Of a stretch of DNA of 64,000 nucleotides, positions 11,112 through 20,202 are shown one piece after another. The translations under genes were made by a program, and so were the position numbers. Position 1 is the first letter of the stretch; each line of letters begins with the position of its first letter. The stretch spans positions 103,557,310 through 103,621,309 of the forward strand of contig JAVMKO010000006.1 in assembly GCA_032164245.1 (NCBI GenBank). Direction: 5' to 3'. The notes under the pieces are model-generated. The model saw nothing but the letters and a program-made list of their open reading frames with translations. It did no database searches and was not told the origin of the DNA. The stretch is from Sternotherus odoratus. Lineage: Eukaryota > Chordata > Testudines > Kinosternidae.

Positions 11112-11465
11112 TTATTTGAATGTGTGTTCTCCTCTCTCCTCTGTTCAGGGCTTGGGAGCCTGTTTTACACACTGAAGCTTCTCGTTCTTGGTTCCTCACC
11201 CTGATCTAGTGGTGTGGTTCTGGTGTATGGTCCTGGGGTGGCTGCACTCAGCTCCCCACCAGAGGGACAGGGCTTCCCTGGCTCAGATAGGGGGCAAGGA
11301 AAGGAGGTCAGATACGCCGTAGAGAATAAGGGTCCCCTAGATCCCAGCACACCTGAGGGGAGGCAAGGGGAGCAGTTAGACACCCCTATAAAGGGGCAGA
11401 GACTCCTGATCCCGACAGACACAGGGGCAGGGAGATGGGCTCAGACACCCCCAGAGTGACAGACC
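11112..11465. other. Unassigned segment at the truncated end of the retrovirus
   Basis: The sequence lies between the last recognisable pol residue and the point where unit block U resumes (CCAGATCTGGGAGGGAAGAA). It does not match the corresponding region of copies B-D. It could be decayed retroviral sequence or filler from the deletion event. I see no convincing protein similarity on either strand. Confidence 0.4.
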
Positions 11466-13461
11466 CCCCCCCAGATCTGGGAGGGAAGAATATGGGCATG
11501 GCTGACACCCAACCAGCCTCCCTCCCACCACCTTATTTCTGCCGGGTTTTGATCCTCTGGCTCCAGTGGGAGGAAACATTTAGCACTCCAAACTTGGAGC
11601 CAAATTCAGGTCTAGTAGAAATCACCGAAGTCCATGTGGAGTTCAGCCTAGGCTGAAATTGGTCCCCGATGGTTGAACCATCAAGCTCACCCACAGGAAG
11701 AGACTGGCACCTTCCAGAATGTTCTGAATTCTCTCTCGCCCACTGGGCTTTCAGAGCAGAGTCTCGCTCGTCAAAAATTGCTTCTGACAAATATTGCCCC
11801 TCCCCCATCTCTACAGTTGAAGGCAACTAAATCCTCCAGCCTGACCTGAATATCCCAGGCCACCACCACCACCCAGCAGCTGCTCACTCAACCCAACAGC
11901 CGAAATGAGACCAAAGTGAATGAGACCCAGAGGAGACTAGACTGTGATGTGCCAGAGGCAGAGAACAGCCGGGACCGAGGTGCACCCCAGTGGCTGAGTA
12001 GGAATGGCAGGGAAATGGGTGAGTGAGATACACCCAGATAATCATGGCAAAAGACTCACACTTGGATGCTGCGGAGGAACCTGAACCTTGCCCCTGAGGT
12101 CGTGGTGGAAAATTCCTTCCCAACCCCGCATGTGGCGAACAGTTGGACCATGAGCCTGTGAGCGAGAACAAATCAGTCAGCCAAGCGTGTGAGAGGGAAC
12201 TTTCGGTGCCATCTCAGATCACCAGCCCCCTCCGTTCAGGACACCAGCTCCAACCTTGGCAACCCGGATGCTTCAGAGGAAGGAGGCTAAAAAAAATCCC
12301 CTTTGAATATATTGGCGGGAAAATATCCCTGCCTAATCTCTGCTAGTGACCAGCTGAAAGCCTGAAGCTGAGGAGAAGGGATGTGAAAATCAAGCATAAC
12401 ATCCTTCAGAGTAACTAACGGGGAAGGGGTGTAGGGAAAAGGGGTCTTGGCTGGGGTGGAATCAAGAATTCGATGCCAGCAGCATCCCCGGAAACAGGGT
12501 AAAGGCTGTTGCAGATCAGAGAAGTAATGGGTGTTTATCAAGAACATACATTGTGCATTGCGTGATATCAATTCACTAAATATCAGATCCTAAGTAGACT
12601 GCCATTGTATCGATCTGCCCTACTTTTATGGTGAATAAATAAATAATATTTCATGTAACCCCCACCTTCCCCAGTGCTCAGCCCCCTCTCATGGTGAACT
12701 GGATGGCAGACCCATACCCAATACTCCTGACCCCTATTGGGTGGAATCTGTGTTATGTTCACAGCATACAAACAGTGACATTAGATAAATGCCTAAACTA
12801 CACTTTCAGAAGGTTGCAACATAACCCTTTTATTTCTTTATACCCTTTCAGGATCTGGCTCCATAACTTTACCGTTAAAGAGATTTCAGGCAGGAGCCGG
12901 AGTAGAGAGATGTTTGGGTGGTTCTGGCTGTGTTTTGCTTGGGATGAGTTTCCAGTGCCCTGGTCATGTCATTTTGTGACGGATGTTGTTTCTACTCATC
13001 AGTTAAAGGCAGGTAAAGCTGTCAGACACCTCTTGGGATATTGGACTCTGCTTTCAATTTCCTGACTTCGGTGCATTCAAAATCTCATATTTAATATTTC
13101 AATAAAAGAGGTAGTGGTTTGTCCCATTTGTGTTCATATACATTTATAATTGTTTGTGAACTTCACTCATCCATTTGCCTTGAAGGTGTCCTCTTTTAGG
13201 GCGTGTAGAAGGTTCGAACACATGGCACGTTACGGTTCCTTGCATCTTACTCTGTTACCTGTTAATATCAGATTTCATCATCTTCCCAACAGCCTGACCC
13301 AAAGTGAACTGAAATGAATGGAAAAACTTCCCTTGGTGTCAAGCTGTTTTGGAGCAGACCCTCCTACAGTGAGTGATTTGGCCGAAACAGAACTTGCATG
13401 CTTAGTCACCTGAGGGCCCATGTTCCTAGCTTTCAGTTTCTGTCTTTTGCTTTGATCTGAG
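11466..13461. repeat. Upstream unit block U, copy A
   Basis: About 2 kb that recurs beside each gene: 33638-35680 (B), 46723-50600 with insertions (C) and partly 61612-62379 (D). Identity is high along the whole length, including A/T-rich parts such as AATAAATAAATAATA near 12630. It marks the extent of the tandem duplication unit. Apart from the open frames noted separately I cannot assign a function. Confidence 0.7.
11533..11826 (-). other. 97-codon open frame kept in three units (copy A)
   Basis: A minus-strand frame starting MPSTVEMGEGQYLSEA and containing LKAQWARENSEHSG. The same frame, same length and same start and stop positions exist at 33704-33997 and 46789-47082, with only scattered substitutions. 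It lies on the same strand as the acyltransferase genes, several kb upstream. I do not recognise it. It could be a small exon or gene, but the units are similar enough that a chance frame would also survive. Confidence 0.2.
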
Positions 13462-13683
13462 CAGTGATTTTCCAACTTTTGTCCTGGTGACCCCTTTCAC
13501 ACAGCAAGCCTCTGAGTGCGACCCCCACCATATAAATTAAAAACACTTTTAAATATATTGAACACCATTATAAGTGCTGGAAGCAAAGCAGGATTTGGGG
13601 TGGAGGTTGACAGCTTGTGATCCCCCCATGTAATAACCTCATGACTCCAGGACGATTCCTGACCCCCAGTTTGAGAACCCCTG
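13462..13683. mobile_element. hAT-type miniature element
   Basis: A 222-bp element starting CAGTGATTTTCCAACTTTT and ending AGTTTGAGAACCCCTG. These are imperfect inverted repeats of the CAGNG...CNCTG kind. It is flanked by GATCTGAG and GATTTGAG, an 8-bp duplication with one mismatch. It has no coding capacity. Confidence 0.8.
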
Positions 13684-14987
13684 GATTTGAGGGTTGTGCC
13701 GGGAGCCCACAGTCTGGGCCCTTCTCCTTGGCTTTGTGTTTGTCTCTGCTCAGTGTCTCTCCCAGCCCTGTCCCCTGAGGCATGTGTGCCCTCAGAGGCT
13801 CTGTGCCTGATTTGCTCAAGCTCTGGCTGGGATCTTGCTGGGTCCCTATAAGAATTGGGGAGCTGCCAAGGGGTCCAGGATGGGCAGATTTCTACCTAGG
13901 ACCAAATGAAATGCCCTTGGCAAGGGGCTGTCATGGTTCGTAACCTGCTGGGTGCAATGAAATCCGTATCTGCAGTGACTCGGTGTCACATTTATTACTC
14001 AGCTGGAATCCAGTATCAGAGAATCCTCAGGTTGGCTTGGCAAAGCTGAGCTGAAGGAAGAAGTTGTGTTGGCAGCAACAACTGCTTCAATTCCCCCACC
14101 TCTCAGGGATCCCTGTTGGGTTTCCTTCCATTTGTACCTGCGTTTCTGTTGGATTTCCTGGGATCCTGAGTCTCTGGGGGTCTCACAAACTGTCCCTCCC
14201 TTGCTTCTCCCCATTCCCAGAGTGCCCCTGGGAGCCAGACCCTTTGCTGGGGGCTTGAGTGAGCCACGAGTAACTGAACAGGCTTTGGGGAGGGAGGACA
14301 ACCCTGCCCCAGGGGACCCTTGTGGCTGGGAGAGCCATGGTATAGGGAGGAGGCTAGTGGGGGAAGCGAGGTCAGTGGCTGTCTGTGCTTTGCCTGAGCT
14401 GCTTGCCAGGATGCAGATCTTCAGAGGTGCAAGTCGGTCCTAATTTGCTATGGAGTAGGTGTGTGTTAGGTATAAATAAGAAAGAAACATTAGTACAGTT
14501 CATATGTTCAGTTATTTATTTCAGTAATGTATTTCTTAGGTAATGTTAAGTGAATCGCAGGCTTTAATAGTCTGTAATATGGAGGACATGAACTATTGAC
14601 CCTTGGACTCCATCTTTGGAAATGAACTGGGTGATTACAAGTCCTCTGGCTCAAACAGGACAGAACCGGTTTTTCCCGCAAGAACCAGCCCTCAACATTC
14701 TATCACCTCAGAACTTTCCTGCCACACAGACTATAAAAGATCGGGTTCAGTGCATGCGCTGGGCTGTCCATTCCAGCGGCAGCCATATGTAGTTGGGGCT
14801 TCTCAGGGCTTCCAAGCTAGGAAGAAGAGAACCATGTGTCCTGCAGCGAGGTAGAGAAAGGAGGGGCCAGTCATTATTCTCTGTGCCACCATCTTACCTG
14901 TGGAGAGTCCTGCTTCCCTGGTGTCCATCATTTCTGATGGTCTCCCCATCAGCGATGAAATCCAACAGTCGTCTGGACTCCCCAGTG
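13684..14987. other. Intergenic block K and unique sequence
   Basis: The first ~770 bp (to about 14450) match 51890-52524 and more distantly the end of block M (33150-33500, 46230-46600, 60850-61160). The rest appears unique in the window. Short plus- and minus-strand frames here show no recognisable protein. Confidence 0.45.
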
Positions 14988-14991
14988 GTCC

Positions 14992-15402
14992 TGTTGAGTC
15001 TGAACTTTACCCTGGCTTGATGTTTCTGTCTGAACTTTTAATTAAAGCTCTGACCTGCAAACTGCTCTTGACACCCCCCCCTCCGCTTAAGTAGCCATCT
15101 CCCCTTTGTCTTTTAAAATTTACATTTAAACCTGTTTTATCCTGTAGAATCTTGATTGATTATGCATGACCATTATGACCTGTTAATCACTTTGTTTACT
15201 TCTGTGTATAAATATTGATGCTTACCCCTAATAAACTTGCCACACTTACTCTGAAGCTTCTGAGCTAAGAATAGTGTGAGCCCGTTGATCAATGAAGTGG
15301 TGTCTGTGTAACTTGGTCTTTGACAGCTTGTGAGCCCTATACCAACTCCGCATGATCTCGGGTGTTGGAGAGGTAAGTAGGGACTTGCTATTTTACCTAA
15401 CA
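14992..15402 (+). repeat. 5' LTR of the deleted provirus
   Basis: 411 bp from TGTTGAGTCTG to ACCTAACA. It has a TATAAA box at 15207-15212 and AATAAA at 15230-15235, only about 20 bp apart. The end TTTTACCTAACA resembles that of the solo LTR at 31912-32430, suggesting related families. Confidence 0.92.
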
Positions 15403-15405
15403 ATA

Positions 15406-15424
15406 TGGGGGCTCGTCTTGGGAT
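15406..15424 (+). other. Primer binding site, tRNA-Pro type
   Basis: TGGGGGCTCGTCTTGGGAT begins three bases after the 5' LTR. It differs from the canonical tRNA-Pro site TGGGGGCTCGTCCGGGAT only by TT in place of C near the middle. Confidence 0.85.
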
Positions 15425-15526
15425 TCCTTCTGATGCGGTACCTCTGTCCAGTGGTCAGATCACTCATATACGAATTTAAAGAGGAGAGATTGTTGTTTTT
15501 CTAACTTAAAAGCAACTGTATTATGA

Positions 15527-15766
15527 ATGTTGTGTTGTATGATCTTAAATGCAACATGTATTTTAATGACTCCGCCTTTAGTAAAACTCTTGGTAAGTAT
15601 TGTTGGGGCCATAGTAATCCCTATAATACTGTGTTGTTGTATTCACTGTGTTCCCTCCCTCATAGACTCATGTAAATCAGCTTGTTCTTTTCCTACTTCA
15701 GCCAAGGGCCCTACTCTTTTCGAGTTGGCACAGGCTGAAGTTTCCAAGCTGCCCTTGGCTCCTTAA
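15527..15766 (+). pseudogene. env: Envelope C-terminal remnant of the deleted provirus
   Basis: An 80-codon frame with a strongly hydrophobic span (LLVSIVGAIVIPIILCCC) followed by a Cys-rich and then polar tail, ending in a stop shortly before the purine tract. Position and composition fit the membrane anchor and cytoplasmic tail of a class I retroviral envelope protein. All upstream coding sequence is missing. Confidence 0.7.
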
Positions 15767-15818
15767 ACTAAGATGTAGCTTTTGGTAAATAGTTGTACCA
15801 AAGCTACAAATGGAGGAA

Positions 15819-16228
15819 TGTTGAGTCTGAACTTTACCCTGGCTTGATGTCGCTGTCTGAACTTTTAATCAAAGCTCTGACCTGCAAACTGCTCTTGACA
15901 CCCCTCCTCCCCTTAAGTAGCCATCTCCCCTTTGTCTTTTAAAATTTACATTTAAACCTGTTTTATCCTGTAGAATCTTGATTGATTATGCATGACCATT
16001 ATGACCTGTTAATCACTTTGTTTACTTCTGTGTATAAATATTGATGCTTACCCCTAATAAACTTGCCACACTTACTCTGAAGCTTCTGAGCTAAGAATAG
16101 TGTGAGCCCGTTGATCAATGAAGTGGTGTCTGTATAACTTGGTCTCTGACAGCTTGTGAGCCCTATACCAACTCCGCATGATCTCGGGTGTTGGAGAGGT
16201 AAGTAGGGACTTGCTATTTTACCTAACA
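15819..16228 (+). repeat. 3' LTR of the deleted provirus
   Basis: 410 bp and nearly identical to the 5' LTR. Visible differences include GATGTCGCTG for GATGTTTCTG, ATCAAAGC for ATTAAAGC, and changes in the C-run. It is followed by GTCC. Confidence 0.92.
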
Positions 16229-16232
16229 GTCC

Positions 16233-17477
16233 TACTCGACGGCTCTAAGTCAGCTGGAAAGTAGTAGTTCCTGGGCTTCACACCTGTACACTGTGTCCAT
16301 TGCACATCTACTGTAGGAAAGGTTCCTGTAATGGCATTTCATTTATTGTTTTTCTGAGTGCCAAGGGAGGTTTTGTGTGTCTGAGCCTCAAGCTCCGAAA
16401 GCCAGTCAACAAATCACTGTATGGTTAAGTTTGTGTTTCTTCCCCACCCCCCAAATTTCCCCCAGTTTTCTCTACCTTTACTCTTAATACATTTACCTTT
16501 TTTGCACCTTATTTTTTTCTTCATTTTTATTACATCAGACAGGGAGGGAGGGACATCCTTATTGTGAGCTAAATCCACCGGTGACAGATCATGGAAGGGA
16601 GCTGAGTCTGCTCTTCTGAGAAAAGGGGTTTTCCTTTTTTATCTTTCCTCCTCCCATTTCTCGAGTATTTTTTCTCTAAAGCGTTACCTTACTCCCCTTG
16701 GGTAACAAGGGCATTTTTCTCCCTGGGCCTTGGTGTCCCACCTACCGCTCCATAGGTCTATCTGCACCACTTTTTACCCCACCTTGCGTTGCAGGATATT
16801 ATCACCTGTAATGTTCAAGCCCCCCACCTCCTGAGTTTTTCTGAAATGACACCTCTGGTGTTGGGGTCCCTATGTGGGGGCTGAAGCAGAGAGTCCCCTT
16901 TGGTGGGGTCCCCAGTGTGCAACCAGCGGTATAGGACTGCTGAGTCCTCCAAACCCATCAGCTTGGGCTGTTCCTCACACTGATATTGATTTTAAAGTAC
17001 AAACCTCTGACAGACACTGTACAGCACAGCCATCCACAGGCAGGGACACAACCAGCCGACTTACATGAATAATCTCCCAGCCACACATGAAACATCAATA
17101 CAGAGGCTCCAGCCATTCCCCCCATAGTTCCCCAGCCTTGCACTGCAGAACTGCCCTGTATTACACAGCTCAAGGCTCCCTGGGGCAGTGCAAGTTCATT
17201 ATGTTGGACACTCTTCATAGGAAAGTGGACGTGCACCAATCCTTGTAATCTGAGCTGAGATTCCCCCATCACTTCAACCAAAGCCATACTGCTTTAGGGG
17301 AAATAAAAAAGAGATTTATTAACTAGAGAAAGATAGATTGTAAGTGATTGGAAGTAGCAGGCATAGTGATCACAGTTGAAAGAAAATGAAGAAAGAAAAT
17401 AAATTCACATTCTAAATTCTAACTTAAACGGACCAAGCAAGATTTGAATCAAGCAGTGTCTCACCCTAACACAGTGG
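16233..17477. other. Intergenic block H
   Basis: From about 16705 this matches 52525-53227 and, in part, 63553-64000. It includes the stretch around CACTTCAACCAAAGCCATAC and TTTATTAACTAGAGAAAGAT. No gene is recognised. 16233-16700 is AT-rich with homopolymer runs and shows nothing I can assign. Confidence 0.45.
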
Positions 17478-17610
17478 TTGTCAACCTGCGGGCCACATGC
17501 GGCCCAATGAGCACACAGTGGTGGCCTAGTGCTGGGCTAAAAAAAATCTAGTCCCGGCTGCGTTCAGCAGGGTCCAGGGTCCGAGTCCCAGCTGCCCAGC
17601 TCTGCATGAC
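17478..17610. mobile_element. Truncated hAT-type element
   Basis: It starts CAGTGGTTGTCAACCTGCGG, typical of a hAT terminal repeat, after the unit sequence CACCCTAACA. The same start appears at the very end of the window (from 63990). I cannot see a matching right end before the exon-2 relic begins. Confidence 0.5.
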
Positions 17611-17634
17611 GAGGTCCAGGTGTCCAAGTCCTCA

Positions 17635-17725
17635 CTGTGTGGCCTGGTGAGAATGGCTTTAAACTGGGGCCAATACTAGTGTGTGGCCAGGTTCCTGCGG
17701 TTTATGTTCATCTCGGTGCTGTGAT
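17635..17725 (-). pseudogene. Decayed GLYAT-like exon 2 (relic of a lost copy)
   Basis: Minus-strand sequence from a remnant AG acceptor near 17726 aligns with exon 2 of the intact genes. In one frame it gives MNINRRNLATH, a stop, then YWPQFKAILTRP, against [28 protein letters not shown] in copy C (17 nt or so are missing in the middle). Flanking sequence after the acceptor (CCAGAG, then GGGGCGGAGGGTCAG) also matches the intact genes. A frameshift near the start and a TAG make it dead. No other exons of this copy are visible. Confidence 0.75.
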
Positions 17726-17759
17726 CTGCCAGAGGCATGGCGGGGCGGAGGGTCAGAAA

Positions 17760-20202
17760 ACTCTTCATGGGGAGGCTGCACCAAAGTTACCGTCCGCCAA
17801 AGTGGCAGAGGGGGGCAGCAGGGCTGAGGGAGCCCTGGGCAGCACTCGCTTATCCTGTGCAAGCCAGGCTGAAATCACTGGATGGTGTGGTTGGTGGGGC
17901 CTGAGGGCTGGCCCAGCTGGCATTTCTCAAAGGACAGGACACAGCCTGTCTGGGACGAGGCCAAGAGCTGACACCAAACCATGAGTGAGGTGTAACGGAG
18001 AAAAACCCACTGCTAAAGGGGCATCAGTTCAGTGGTTGTGGGCGGGGAACTAAATCCGAGGACACAGCTGGAGACACTAGGAAGCAGGACTGGGTGTTTA
18101 CTTATTATTCATAACTGCGGGTACATGAGTTGTCATTGCTGTGCTCTCCCCAGTTGGTTGCTGGTTTCCCCATCCCCTCTGACAAAGCTCTTATTTCATA
18201 TACACCCACTTTCATTTTTAAAGTCTGTGACTGGGCCATATGGCCCCGCACTGGTACGGCAGGGGTTAACCCTTCCTTCATAGCTGAGGAAACTGTGCCC
18301 CGGAAGCTCTACTGGGCATGCTCCCACTGGAGACCAGGTATAAAAGCCTGCAGAATGGATGATTCTGTGCTGACCACTGGAGGGGAAGGAGGTCTGCTGT
18401 CAGCTCCAGATGAAGAACAGCCGGCACTGCAGGATCCAGAGCAGCCAAACCTGGCTGCTCCTAGAGTCCAGATGGAGGACCCACTCCCCCTGGAGTGGAG
18501 AACATGATGTTTAGTGGTAGGAAGTGACCCAGGGAACTTTAAAGATAGACAGTATTAGAGCCACACAGGTGCTTGGTGGATCTCCTCTGAGCTGCAACTA
18601 ATAGATCCCTGGGTTGGAACTGGGTGGAAGGGGAGAGCCTGGGTCCCCCTGCTGCCCCATCTCCTCCTGCCCCACACTGCCCTGCTACTAGGGATGAGTT
18701 GTATGGATTCTGGCTATTGGTCCATACTGGGGGTGAGGTCTCTGGCTTCTAGGGTGCACTGTCCAATATTAGGGGTGAGTTAGATGGACTCTGGGTTTTG
18801 GGCCACACTGCCCAGACATTTGGATGAGATACATGGACTTGCCCGATAGAGCCCATGACCCTGATCAAGGGGTGAGTGTGTGGAGATAGGCCATTAGGTG
18901 GGTGTGGGGATTGGAGAGTGCTAAGGGTCTGACACCCCATTCCACCCCTGCCACAAAGGGGTGCAGACAGACATGTCAAAAAAGTCCCTCCAAGGAAGTT
19001 TTTTAGTGATTCTAGAAATTTGCTTGGGCAGCTCCAACAGGTTCTGTTGGCTAGTTTTCAAAAGGAAGCCCCAGATATTTCACCCAGACTTTAGTTATTA
19101 CAGACACCATCCTGCAGAGCAGGTTATTTCGGTTTTTAGGCCCCCAGTGTCTGGACACACAGCAGACACTGGAAACCAGCAGAACTTTTCTGGGGAAAAT
19201 TTGATTTGAAAGGTGGGTTGAAAAATGGGAACCTGTTGTGTGTCCCTCACTGTAGTTCTGCCTCCCCCTTTGCCCATGAGGTCCCAGCCGGCCGGAGTGT
19301 GCCACCGCACAGGGGAAATACTCAAAGGTTTCTTCAACAATCAGTTTAATTGCAGCTGGGATCACAAAGCCTGAAATGCTTCCTGCTATGGATCAGTGTT
19401 GGTGGGTGGAGTTAAGGGGATGTGGGTGTCTTGGCTGTGTGGTGCTGAATTTAACAGGTTTGGATTGCCTTTGGGTGTGACCTCAGGCTGGGAATTCTTG
19501 GGGATCATGAAGTTTGGTTTGAAGATAATCAAATCCTTGAGTTACTGAGACAGACTGGTCCTGGAGGGAGTCCTTGGCAAAGGACACTCTTGGGCTGGTT
19601 AGTATCAGTGTGGAACAGCCAGATGCATCATGGGTTAGAAGCGTCATGCCCAGCACCCTGAGCTCAAGGGGATGTTGCCTAATGGGGACCGATCTCCTAG
19701 CCCCTCCCCTGTCCCATTTAAAGCTGCTGGGGCTTGTATTGTCCGGGGGGGGGGAGGAGGGAGAAAGCTGATGAGAGCAGACAGCAGTGGGGAGAGATGT
19801 GAAGAGCCCCAGGGAAGCGTTGGAGAGAGAGATCCAGGGGAGATGTCTCTGGCAGGGTGGGCGAGGGTGACACACTGGCTGGGGGCGGGGGTTAGAGACA
19901 GGATAAGCTAAGCAGGCTGTCCCAGGGAAAGTGGGGGAGGGGGTGTAGAGCAGAAGTAGGAGGCAGGTGAGCATGTGATTGGATGGAAGCTCATTGGACT
20001 GCTGCTGGGGTGTCTGAAAGTGGAACTGGGATGGGGGTGCTACGTGTAGGGGGTTGGGGGAGTGGGGTCCACCCTGGAGGGCAGGTAATGGGGCCTGGGA
20101 GACTAGGACAGACCCTGGAAAGCTGGGGATGGTGCTGTGAGGCTGTGGGTAGCAGATCCCAGGTGAGGCTGGAGCTAGGAGATGTTACTGGTTCCACTGA
20201 GT
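17760..20202. other. Intergenic region left of copy B, with possible LTR fragment and 3' flank block G
   Basis: 18226-18535 has LTR-like traits: a TG start (TGTGACTGGGCC), a GGGGTTAACCC box and a TATAAAAG at about 18341, but no matching end or duplication. 18640-19000 is dotted with degenerate repeats of GGGTGAGTTAGATGGACTCT type. From about 19520 the sequence is 3' flank block G, shared with 37077-37853, 51512-51850 plus 53535-54005, and 63290-63552. No coding sequence recognised. Confidence 0.4.

Larger units (their letters stand above)
14992..16228 (+). mobile_element. Gammaretrovirus-like provirus with large internal deletion
   Basis: Two direct LTRs (14992-15402 and 15819-16228) enclose only 416 bp, flanked by a perfect 4-bp duplication GTCC (14988-14991 and 16229-16232). 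After the 5' LTR comes a primer site of tRNA-Pro type. Before the 3' LTR comes a purine tract (AAATGGAGGAA). Between them only a short env 3' end remains. The LTRs differ by about seven positions by eye, so the insertion is fairly young. Four-base duplication and tRNA-Pro priming fit class I elements. Confidence 0.92.

Noticed and set aside
11214..11459. A plus-strand frame containing PTDTGAG, reminiscent of a retroviral aspartic protease DTGA motif.
   Set aside because: The surrounding residues do not resemble a protease, and it lies on the strand opposite to the adjacent pol and env.
18130..18507. A 125-codon plus-strand frame with a TATAAAAG inside it at about 18341, suggesting a gene with promoter.
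   Set aside because: The box and its surroundings look like an LTR promoter fragment, and the frame has no recognisable domain or conservation in other units.
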